DNA from: Nocardia mexicana NBRC 108244
Lineage (GTDB): Bacteria > Actinomycetota > Actinomycetes > Mycobacteriales > Mycobacteriaceae
DNA length: 64,000 nt
NCBI RefSeq assembly: GCF_001613165.1
Contig: NZ_BDBV01000001.1
Span: forward strand, 1 to 64,000
Direction: 5' to 3'
In this document: positions 34,617-42,432 of the stretch, piece by piece
Layout of the letters: every line of letters begins with the position of its first letter
Numbering within the stretch: position 1 is the first letter of the stretch
Program-made: the position numbers and the translations under genes
The notes under the pieces: generated by a model
What the model was told of the DNA's origin: nothing
What the model saw: only the letters and a program-made list of their open reading frames with translations
The model's database searches: none

Positions 34617-37600
34617 ATGGGAACACCCGCGAACCTCCTCGACCTACTCGAAGCGCACGTGCACCGACATCCGGAAGCCATTGCGTGCGTCGATGATTCG
34701 CGTGCGCTGAGCTACGACGAGCTGTCGCGGCAGGTTCACGACTGGGCGCGGGCGCTGCGTGCGGCCGGTGTGGCGCCGGGCGATGTGGTCGGCATCTATC
34801 TGCAGCCCTCGGTCGACCTGGTCGTCGCGGTCTGGGCGGTGCTGCACGCCGGAGCCGCGTATCTGCCGCTGGCAGTGGACTATCCGGCCGAACGCATCGC
34901 CTATATGGCGGCCGACAGCGGAGTGCGGGTGGTGCTGACGGATACCGCCGGCGAGGCGCGGGCGCGCCGTGTGCTGCCCGCGCAGGTGCGGGCCCTACCG
35001 GTATCGGAGCTCGGTGATGCATCTGTCCGTGCGCAAGGTGTGCGGGGGCGGCATGACGCGATCCGGCGTGGTCGGCACCACCAGCACGGTGAACGCGAGC
35101 CGGATCCGTCGATTGCGGCTCTGCCACCCACTGCGGCCGCACCCTCCGCCCCCGCATCCGACGGTGGCTCGGCCCGGGCCCGTTTCGGTGACGACGGGCC
35201 CACTGGATCGGAACTCGCCTACACCATCTACACCTCCGGAACGACGGGTTCTCCCAAAGGCGTACTGCTGCCGCACCGCGCCATCGCCAACCAGATGTCC
35301 TGGCTGGGTAGCGAACTCGCTCTCGGGCCGGGGACGCGGATTCTCCTGAAGACCCCGGTCAGCTTCGATGCCGCGCAGTGGGAGCTGCTGGCCAATGCCT
35401 GCGGGGCGACCGTCGTCGTCGCACCGGCCGGAACGCACACCAGCCCCGAGGACATCCGGGATCTCGTTGTCCGCGAGGCGATCACGGTGCTGCAGTGCGT
35501 TCCGACCGTGTGGGCGGAACTGGCCGCGATACCCGATATCGGCGCGGCCACCACCCTCCGGACCGTGGTGAGCGGCGGCGAGGCGCTGCCGACCACGGTG
35601 GCCGCGCGGCTGCGGGAGGTACTCCCGGGACCGCGCAAGATCAATCTGTACGGTCCCACCGAAGCCACCATCAACGCCACCTGGTTCGACTTCACCGAGG
35701 CCGATCTCACCGGTACGGCGGTAGTGCCGATCGGCCGGGCCGTCGACGGCTGCCGCACGACCGTGGTCGACGAGTCCGATCGCGAGGTCCCGGCCGGACA
35801 GCTCGGCGAATTGCTCATCGCCGGAATCCAATTGGCCGACGGCTATCGCAACCGTGACGATGCCACCGCGGAGCGGTTCGTGACATCGACCATCGGCGGC
35901 GCACACGAACTCCGGTACCGCACCGGCGATCTCGTGCGTCGGCGCACCGACGGCGTGCTCGAATTCGTCGGCCGCAACGACGAACAGGTGAAGGTGAACG
36001 GGCACCGCATCGAGACCACCGAGGTCCGGGTGTGGATCGAGGCGCATCACTGGGTTCGGTCGGCCGCAGTGCTGCCGTGGGTTTCCGAGCGCGGTGTCAC
36101 GCAGCTGGCGGGCTTCATCGAACTGGATCCCGACGAGGCGCCGCTGATGGATCAGGGCCGGGCCGCGCGCCACCACCGGTCCAAGTCGACCCGCACCCAA
36201 GTCGCCGCGCAACTGGCCGGGCTGGGGGTGCGGGAGTTCGCCGCCGCACCCGATCTCGAACTGGCCGGTGCGCAACCCACGGCGGAGCAGGAACGGCGGG
36301 TGTTCGCCCGCAAGACCTATCGCACGTTCACCGACTCCGCCGTGGACCTGAGCACGATCGAGCAACTACTGCGGCAGTTGCCGATCCGTGGCCGCGGAGC
36401 CGCCGAACCCCTCGAGATCACCGCGCGATCACTGGGTGCGCTGCTGCGCTGGTTCGGCCCGTTCCACAGCCCGGATCGCCTGCTGCCCAAGTATTCCTAC
36501 GCCTCACCGGGCGCGCTCAACGCCACACAGATCTATCTCGAGACCGACGGCCTGCCAGGGCTCGCGCCGGGGGTGTACTACTTCCAGCCGCTGCGGCACG
36601 CGCTGTACCGGGTCGGGTCGGCGACCCGACCCGGGCTGCATCTGCACCTGGTCGGGCTGCCCCGGGTGATCGAGTCGGTGTACGTCACCAACGTCCGCGA
36701 GGTACTGCATTTCGAGGCGGGCCACCTGCTCGGAGTGCTCGACGAGGTGGCCGGGGACAACGGCTGGCAGGTACGTGCCGCCGCGGTCCGCGTGGTCGAC
36801 GGTGTGACGGAAGGGGTCGTGACCGCCACTGTCGCCATTGGTACCGGTGCGCAGCCTGTGGGCGACGAACCGCCGGTGCAGGCATTCGTCCAGGTGCACG
36901 GCGATGCCTCGGAAGCCCGGCAGGGGCTGTACCGATTCACTTCTGCCGGAATGGAATTCGTGACCGAGCGCAAGATCGAGCGGCGGCATGTGATCGCCGT
37001 CAACCAGCGCTCCTACGACCGGTCCGCACTCGCCGTCGCGCTCACCACTCCCGCGGACGCCGGGTGGGACGGATTCACGGCGCTCGGCCGGGCGCTGGCA
37101 CACTTGCAGCAGCTCGGAATCGACGCCCGGGTCGGATTCATGTCGGCCGGATACTCGTCGCTGACCGGGCGGGACCTGCCCTCGGCGCGACGACTGAACG
37201 ATATCGTCACCGGCACACCGCAGCTCAGCTACTTCGCGCTGGCGGGGCATGTCAGCGATGAGCAGCTGTCCTCGACCGGTATGGCCGAGGACGCGGTGCA
37301 CATGAAGGGTCCGGAGGAACTGCTGAAGGACGACCTGCGGGCCGTGCTGCCGCCGTATATGGTGCCGTCCACCATTCAGGTGCTGGATCGAATCCCGCTG
37401 TCGCAGAACGGTAAACAGGACAGGACCGCGCTGTCGCGGCTCGCGGGTGAGCTGAACAGGCGCGCGGCCAGGCCCGCCGATCCGCCGAACGGCGCACGGG
37501 AGTCCAGGGTGGCCGGAATATGGTCGCGGACACTGGGTTACGAACCGGTGTATCGCGGCGACGACTTCTTCGCGCAGGGCGGCAACTCGATGTCCGCGCT

Positions 37601-38537
37601 GCGCCTGATTCGTACGCTCAACGCCGAGCTGGGTACCTCGCTTCCCGTACAGGCGATCTTCCAGACGCCGACACTGGTCGAATTGGCCGCGGCGACAGCC
37701 GAAGACGCCTCGTCCGCACCGCCGAAGCCCGCACGCCTGCTGCGGCTCGCCGGGGCGACGGCGACCGCGACGACGGTGCTGTGGCCGGGACTCGGGGGCT
37801 ATCCGATGAGCCTGCGCGCACTGGCCCGGGAGCTCGCCCAGCACGGCCAGGCGGTGTACGGCATGCAGGCGCGCGGCCTCAACGCCGGGGAACGGCCACA
37901 CGACAACCTCGACGACCTGGTCACCGACGACCTGGACGAACTGCTGGCTCGCGCGCCCGCCGAACCGCTGCGCCTGGTCGGATACTCCTTCGGGGCCCGG
38001 GTGGCGGCGGAGGTGGCGCAGCGGCTGATCGCCCGCGGTCACGACGTCGAACAGCTGGTGCTGATCGCGCCCGGGTCGCCCGTGATCGCGGCCGCGGGGC
38101 CGGATACCGGCGAAATCGGTTACGAGAACCGCTATTTCAAGCGCGTGCTGAGTTCGGTGTTCAGCGGCCGGACGGACCCGCACTACCGGGCCGAGCTCGA
38201 CACTCTCGGCAGCCGTTCCGAATTCGTGGAGCTGATATCCGCTCACGAGCCCGGTTTCGCCCGGGATACGGTCGAGCGGATCGTGGCCGTGGTCGAACAC
38301 ACCTACCGCCTCCGGCACCAGCCGACCGGGGTCGATCAGGACCTGCTCGACCGCAGCCTGTATCTGCGCGCCCGCGGCGACGGGCCCGCATTCGCCGACG
38401 TACCCGTTGCGCCGCTGCGGCTGCGCAGCACGCCGGTGAGCAACCTGCCGTACCACCACTACGAGATAGTGACCGCCGGTGCGCTCGATATCGCCGCCGC
38501 GGTCCTGGAGCAGAGCATGAATCGGGAGCTGGTCTGA
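34617..38537 (+). CDS. indC: Single-module NRPS A-Ox-T-TE, indigoidine synthetase type (IndC/BpsA/MinA-like)
   Basis: A 1306-residue synthetase, close to BpsA (about 1280). The adenylation core A3 is YTSGTTGSPKGV (about 206-217); NLYGPTEATINATW and YRTGDLVRRRTDGVLEFVGR follow, and VNGHRIE lies near 460. As in indigoidine synthetases an oxidase domain is inserted before A10: RKTYRTFTD (from 565), LPKYSYASPGALNATQIYLE, LAPGVYYFQPLRHALYRVG and FALAGHVSDEQL. A10 then appears with its lysine in LSQNGKQDR (about Lys933). The carrier domain has DDFFAQGGNSM, phosphopantetheine serine about 991. The thioesterase has VGYSFGARVA (Ser about 1124). L-glutamine is the expected substrate. An unusual low-complexity insert of about 60 residues lies before A3. 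Confidence 0.95.
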   Translation: MGTPANLLDLLEAHVHRHPEAIACVDDSRALSYDELSRQVHDWARALRAAGVAPGDVVGIYLQPSVDLVVAVWAVLHAGAAYLPLAVDYPAERIAYMAADSGVRVVLTDTAGEARARRVLPAQVRALPVSELGDASVRAQGVRGRHDAIRRGRHHQHGEREPDPSIAALPPTAAAPSAPASDGGSARARFGDDGPTGSELAYTIYTSGTTGSPKGVLLPHRAIANQMSWLGSELALGPGTRILLKTPVSFDAAQWELLANACGATVVVAPAGTHTSPEDIRDLVVREAITVLQCVPTVWAELAAIPDIGAATTLRTVVSGGEALPTTVAARLREVLPGPRKINLYGPTEATINATWFDFTEADLTGTAVVPIGRAVDGCRTTVVDESDREVPAGQLGELLIAGIQLADGYRNRDDATAERFVTSTIGGAHELRYRTGDLVRRRTDGVLEFVGRNDEQVKVNGHRIETTEVRVWIEAHHWVRSAAVLPWVSERGVTQLAGFIELDPDEAPLMDQGRAARHHRSKSTRTQVAAQLAGLGVREFAAAPDLELAGAQPTAEQERRVFARKTYRTFTDSAVDLSTIEQLLRQLPIRGRGAAEPLEITARSLGALLRWFGPFHSPDRLLPKYSYASPGALNATQIYLETDGLPGLAPGVYYFQPLRHALYRVGSATRPGLHLHLVGLPRVIESVYVTNVREVLHFEAGHLLGVLDEVAGDNGWQVRAAAVRVVDGVTEGVVTATVAIGTGAQPVGDEPPVQAFVQVHGDASEARQGLYRFTSAGMEFVTERKIERRHVIAVNQRSYDRSALAVALTTPADAGWDGFTALGRALAHLQQLGIDARVGFMSAGYSSLTGRDLPSARRLNDIVTGTPQLSYFALAGHVSDEQLSSTGMAEDAVHMKGPEELLKDDLRAVLPPYMVPSTIQVLDRIPLSQNGKQDRTALSRLAGELNRRAARPADPPNGARESRVAGIWSRTLGYEPVYRGDDFFAQGGNSMSALRLIRTLNAELGTSLPVQAIFQTPTLVELAAATAEDASSAPPKPARLLRLAGATATATTVLWPGLGGYPMSLRALARELAQHGQAVYGMQARGLNAGERPHDNLDDLVTDDLDELLARAPAEPLRLVGYSFGARVAAEVAQRLIARGHDVEQLVLIAPGSPVIAAAGPDTGEIGYENRYFKRVLSSVFSGRTDPHYRAELDTLGSRSEFVELISAHEPGFARDTVERIVAVVEHTYRLRHQPTGVDQDLLDRSLYLRARGDGPAFADVPVAPLRLRSTPVSNLPYHHYEIVTAGALDIAAAVLEQSMNRELV

Positions 38538-38538
38538 T

Positions 38539-38769
38539 ATGCCGCACGTGGAGATCTCGCACTTCGCCGCGGAGCTGGGTGACAGCGCCAAGCGCCGCCT
38601 GGAATCCGATCTGGTGGCAGCCGTGACTCGCGCGTTCGGCGTTGCCGAGGACGCGATCTCGATCGGACTCGAGGCCGTCGAGCAGGAGCACTGGCAGCAG
38701 CGGGTATACGGCCCGCTGATCACAGACCGGCCCGCAGGCACGTCGCTCCTGCGCGCACCGGGCTACTGA
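38539..38769 (+). CDS. Tautomerase-fold small protein (4-oxalocrotonate tautomerase family)
   Basis: A 76-residue protein with the N-terminal Met-Pro of the tautomerase superfamily; Pro becomes the catalytic N-terminal base after Met removal. The body (ISHFAAELGDSAKRRLESDL and AFGVAEDAISIGLEAVEQEH) and the QQRVYGPLI segment match PptA/YdcE-like members. It starts one base after the synthetase stop and its last base overlaps the transporter start. A keto-enol or imine-enamine isomerisation of the glutamine-derived ring is a possible role, which is an inference from position. Confidence 0.82.
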   Translation: MPHVEISHFAAELGDSAKRRLESDLVAAVTRAFGVAEDAISIGLEAVEQEHWQQRVYGPLITDRPAGTSLLRAPGY

Positions 38770-40205
38770 TGGCGGCGCAGGACGGCGGTGACGCCGCCGG
38801 GACGAGCAGCGTCGACCCGCGACCTCGGACGGTCGATGCTTCCACCTCGTCTGCGCCGCCGCTCAGCGCAGCGCGGCTGGCGGTGCTGGTCGCCGTCATA
38901 GCCGCGGTCGCCGTGAATCTGCGGCCCGGCATTGCGACGGTCGGGCCCGAATTGGACGAGATCACAACAGCTCTCGGGGCCGGGGCGCGGGCGGCGGGGG
39001 TCATTACCGCGTTGCCGGTGATCGCCTTCGCCGTGGTGAGCCTGGTGGTACCGCTGGTGCGCGGCCGAATCTCGGTGCGGGCGGGGCTGTTCGGGGCACT
39101 CGCGGTGACCGGGGTGAGCCTGGCGATCCGGCCCTGGGGCGGTCTGTGGCTCTTCGCCGTCACCACGTTCACCGCCTCCCTCGGCGTCGGCCTGCTGGCC
39201 GTGCTGCTGCCCGCGGTCGTCCGGGCGAGCGGCAACACGCGAGTGCTGGTGACGACGTTCACCACCGCGCTACAGGCCGGTGCCGCCCTCGGATTCGCCA
39301 CCGTCGTACCGCTGTCGGATCTGTTCGGCGGATGGCAATGGGCCCTCGCCGTGTGGGCGGTGCTCGCGCCGCTGGGCATTCTCGCGCTCTGGCGCTCCCC
39401 CACAACGGGCACGGGCAGCCCGGTATCTGCGCGCGGCGAGCAAGCAACGCGTGCGGGCGAGCATGCCACTTCCCCGAAGACGACTCCGCACGGGCAGTCC
39501 CCGGACGGACGGTCGGCGGGCTCCGTCAGCACGAAGAACACGGACACCGCGGACACAGGCGTGAATGTCTCGAACTCGCGGGCCGCCAACCCGATCACGA
39601 TCCTGCGGGACACCGGCACCGTCGGCCTCGCAGTGTTTTTCGGGCTGCAGGCGTTGGTGGCGTTCGTGGTGATGGGGTGGCTGCCGTCGGTGCTGCGGGA
39701 TGCCGGGGTCGGGGCTTCGGCCGCCGGTGGGTATCTCGGCCTGCTGACCTTCCTCGGTGTGCCGCTCAGCCTGACGGTGCCGCCCCTCGTGGCCCGTTCG
39801 GCGCGTCCGGAGCGCTGGCTCGCGGGGTTCAGCCTGTTCACCGTGCTGGGCGTGCTCGCCTTCCTGGTTGCCCCGTCCGCCGCGCCGCTGCTGTGGTCGC
39901 TGATCCTCGGCACCGGACTGGCGGTGTTCTCGCTGGCCCTCACCGTGATCACCGTGCGCGCGGGCGCCGCCGACCAGGCGGTAGAGCTGTCGGGCGCGGT
40001 GCAGGGCGTCGGCTACGTCATCGCGGCGATCGGGCCGTACGTGATCGGGGTGTTCCGACAGCTCGGCGACGGCTGGGCGCTTCCGCTCGGAGTGCTGCTG
40101 GCGACCGCGGTAGCGCAGGCGCTGGTCGCCCTGTCCCTCGGCGGCAACCCGAAACCGACTGCGGACAAACAATTCTCAGACGACAACGGGAGGCGCACCC
40201 CATGA
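38769..40205 (+). CDS. MFS transporter, CynX/NimT family (MinT-like exporter)
   Basis: A 478-residue polytopic protein of the same CynX-like subfamily as 662-1852. The first helix region is VNLRPGIATVGPELDEITTA, followed by AAGVITALPVIAFAVVSLVV. The central cytosolic loop (about residues 215-275) is long and low in complexity, rich in Ser, Thr, Gly and Asp. The gene overlaps the tautomerase and DUF4243 genes by one and four bases, so it is an integral member of the operon. Export of the C-nucleoside or pigment is the likely role, as a transporter is part of the resistance set in the minimycin locus. Confidence 0.87.
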   Translation: MAAQDGGDAAGTSSVDPRPRTVDASTSSAPPLSAARLAVLVAVIAAVAVNLRPGIATVGPELDEITTALGAGARAAGVITALPVIAFAVVSLVVPLVRGRISVRAGLFGALAVTGVSLAIRPWGGLWLFAVTTFTASLGVGLLAVLLPAVVRASGNTRVLVTTFTTALQAGAALGFATVVPLSDLFGGWQWALAVWAVLAPLGILALWRSPTTGTGSPVSARGEQATRAGEHATSPKTTPHGQSPDGRSAGSVSTKNTDTADTGVNVSNSRAANPITILRDTGTVGLAVFFGLQALVAFVVMGWLPSVLRDAGVGASAAGGYLGLLTFLGVPLSLTVPPLVARSARPERWLAGFSLFTVLGVLAFLVAPSAAPLLWSLILGTGLAVFSLALTVITVRAGAADQAVELSGAVQGVGYVIAAIGPYVIGVFRQLGDGWALPLGVLLATAVAQALVALSLGGNPKPTADKQFSDDNGRRTP

Positions 40206-41392
40206 CGACCAAGGTCCTCGAGGACGTATCGGACCTGCTCGACGATCGCACCCACCACATCGAGTTCAACGGCCACCTCACCAACCATGTCAAGCACGCG
40301 GTGGTGGCGCTGGCCGCGATCGGGGCCTCCGAGCAGCGAATCCGCGAGTACTACCGCGAGTACGCCCGCCTGACCCCGTACGGGTTCCCACTCGAGCCCC
40401 GCCGGACGTCCACACAGGTCATCGATTCGGACAACTGGCGCGAATTCCTCGGTCAGCGTGTCCATTTCGACGCCTATCTGACTTTTTTCGACCGCGAGGT
40501 GGACGAACGCGGCATCACGGGAGCGGTCGCCACGTACGCTCCCGAACTGTTGCGCGGATGGATCGGCGCGTTCACGCACGCCGCCATCCACCTCGGTTGG
40601 GCGGTCTGGGCCGAGCACCCCGGGCTCACCGCGGAGGCCCTTGCCTACCTGGCCTTCTCGTTCGTGCGCAGCGTCGGGGATGAGCGCACGGCGGGTCCGG
40701 AGGTCGCTGCCGCCGATCCCCTGGAATCTCTGTTTCGGCTCAGCGATCGGTGGTCCGGCGACTCTCGTTTCCGGGACGCGGTCGAGACGGTTGTCGACGA
40801 CACCAACACCTTCACCGAGTTGCACCCCGAACTGAACCGCTCGGGTTTGCAGGCCCGAGTGGCGAGTGTCGCGGCCGCGGATATCGCGGACCTGACAGAC
40901 ACGCCCGCATGGATTCACGCTCTGCCGGATGCCGAGCGGCGCGAACGGGTGCGGCGCGCCGTGACGCTGCTGTACCTCGCGCAGCCCGGCGATTTCGTTG
41001 TGCTGCACTTGATTACGTCGCTGTTCGCACTGGAGGTCATTGCCGACGCCCTCGGCACGCCCGAGGCCACGGCCGCCGTCTACGACCTGTACTGGGCCGG
41101 GGCGCGCATCATCACCGCGGCCGAACGCAAGTTCCCGGCCGCCGCGAAACTCCGCGAACTCGACGCGCTGTATGCGGACCGGAAATCCGGCCGGACCGCC
41201 CACGCCCTGGACGAATTCGACGTCGCCGCCCGCCGCGCCTGGCTCGAGGACGAGGAACACAACCCCAAACTCGTTTTCGTCCTGCGTACCTGGTGGGACG
41301 CCTCCGACTGGACGGCCTATCGCCACGCCGCGGCTCAGTTCACCCGCACCCCGGAGCTTCCCGCGAGCTTCGCCGAACCGCCCACCGAATAG
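40202..41392 (+). CDS. DUF4243 / questin oxidase-like protein
   Basis: A 396-residue protein starting at the ATG at 40202 inside the transporter stop. It matches the DUF4243/questin oxidase family in layout: an N-terminal EFNGHLTNHVKHAVVALAAI helix, EYYREYARLTPYGFPLEPRR, the histidine-containing GAFTHAAIHLGWAVWAEHPG and a C-terminal LHLITSLFALEVI. Fungal members cleave aromatic rings in a Baeyer-Villiger-like way without an obvious cofactor. In the minimycin locus, as I recall, a DUF4243 domain is the C-terminal half of the phosphatase protein MinC. Finding it here as a separate gene in the same operon supports the cluster assignment. Confidence 0.82.
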   Translation: MTTKVLEDVSDLLDDRTHHIEFNGHLTNHVKHAVVALAAIGASEQRIREYYREYARLTPYGFPLEPRRTSTQVIDSDNWREFLGQRVHFDAYLTFFDREVDERGITGAVATYAPELLRGWIGAFTHAAIHLGWAVWAEHPGLTAEALAYLAFSFVRSVGDERTAGPEVAAADPLESLFRLSDRWSGDSRFRDAVETVVDDTNTFTELHPELNRSGLQARVASVAAADIADLTDTPAWIHALPDAERRERVRRAVTLLYLAQPGDFVVLHLITSLFALEVIADALGTPEATAAVYDLYWAGARIITAAERKFPAAAKLRELDALYADRKSGRTAHALDEFDVAARRAWLEDEEHNPKLVFVLRTWWDASDWTAYRHAAAQFTRTPELPASFAEPPTE

Positions 41393-41456
41393 CCCCATCA
41401 ACCGTATTTCCGGCGGGAGGGCCGATGTGCCGAACCGGCCGAGAACAGGATTTCTT

Positions 41457-42287
41457 GTGACCGAAGTGATTTCGAACGTACTGCAGGAGCTGCTGTACAA
41501 ACGGTACGGCGCCGCCGCACCGGCCGCCGACGGCGCGGACAACCCGACGCTCGAGGTGCTGCTGCGGCATCGCACCGTACGCAACTATCTGCCGGGTACG
41601 GTGAGCGAATCCGAGCTGCGGCTGATCCTCGCCGCGGCGCAGTCGGCCTCGACCTCGGCCAATTTCCAGTTCACCAGCGTGGTCGTCGTCGATGATCCGG
41701 TACTGCGAGATCGCCTGTCCGAGTTGGCCGGTGGGCAGCAGCTGATCCGGGACGCCGCGGTGTTCCTGGTCTGGATCGCCGACTGGTCGCGCAATGTCGC
41801 GATCGCCACCGAACACGGCCACACCATCGAGGCCACCTCGTATCTCGACAGCGCGATCTCCGGCATCGTGGACGTCACCCTGTCGGCGCAGAACGCCGCG
41901 GTCGCCGCCGAATCCCTGGGCTACGGAATCACTTTCGTCGGCGCGCTGCGCAACAATATCGACGCCGTCATCGAGGCGCTGGCGCTGCCCGCGTGGACCT
42001 TCCCCGTCTACGGGCTGGCCATCGGCATCCCCGACCCGGCCGACCCCGCCGACATCAAACCCCGCTACGGCCAGAGCGTGGTCGTGCACCGCAACACCTA
42101 CACCCCGCCCACCGCCGCGGACGTCGACGACTACCTGGCCCGCATCAACACCTACTACCGCGAACAAGAACTCCCCGCCGACTGGGTGAAAAACCGCCTG
42201 GCGGGCCGAATCTCCACCAAGGAGAGCCTGCACGGCCGCCAGCACATCCGAAGAACCTTCAACAACCAGGGCTTCGAACTGCGGTAG
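41457..42287 (+). CDS. Nitroreductase-family FMN-dependent NAD(P)H oxidoreductase (NfsA/FRP-like)
   Basis: A 276-residue flavoprotein starting at the GTG at 41457, with AACAGGA upstream. The FMN-binding arginines are in LLRHRTVRNYLPGT, and the family segments LILAAAQSASTSANFQFTSV, TLSAQNAAVAAESLGYGITF and PVYGLAIGIPDPADPADIKP follow. The C-terminal extension (TYYREQELPADWVKNRLAGR) is typical of NfsA/FRP members. These reduce nitro compounds or supply reduced FMN to two-component monooxygenases. A flavin monooxygenase of that class lies at 30763-31962, so the pair may work together. A 64-bp gap separates it from the operon, so co-transcription is likely but not certain. Confidence 0.87.
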   Translation: MTEVISNVLQELLYKRYGAAAPAADGADNPTLEVLLRHRTVRNYLPGTVSESELRLILAAAQSASTSANFQFTSVVVVDDPVLRDRLSELAGGQQLIRDAAVFLVWIADWSRNVAIATEHGHTIEATSYLDSAISGIVDVTLSAQNAAVAAESLGYGITFVGALRNNIDAVIEALALPAWTFPVYGLAIGIPDPADPADIKPRYGQSVVVHRNTYTPPTAADVDDYLARINTYYREQELPADWVKNRLAGRISTKESLHGRQHIRRTFNNQGFELR

Positions 42288-42302
42288 ACCCCCCGACACC
42301 CA

Positions 42303-42426
42303 CCTACCGGTCGGCAATGCTCCAATTCCCGCACCCCATATCGGTTCTCGCACCCCTTGCAAGGGCTTGCAAGGGGTGCGGGAACCAGTACGGGGTGCGG
42401 GAACGTGTTGTCTGCCGACCGGTAGG
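42303..42426. repeat. 124-bp near-symmetric palindrome between convergent genes
   Basis: All arms share one centre at 42364/42365. The outer arms are CCTACCGGTCGGCA (42303-42316) and its exact complement at 42413-42426. The middle arms TTCCCGCACCCC (42326-42337) pair with 42392-42403, and a 5-bp pair follows at 42343-42347/42382-42386. The inner 15-bp arms CGCACCCCTTGCAAG (42349-42363) pair with 42366-42380 around GG. Only two symmetric internal loops and one single mismatch interrupt it. It fills the gap between the nitroreductase and binding-protein genes. It may be a bidirectional terminator or a miniature mobile or REP-like element. Confidence 0.85.
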
Positions 42427-42432
42427 CACTCC

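Noticed and set aside
42349..42380. A simple Rho-independent terminator
   Set aside because: A stem is present, but no U-run follows and the symmetry extends to 124 bp, so a terminator role alone does not explain it; kept as a repeat instead.
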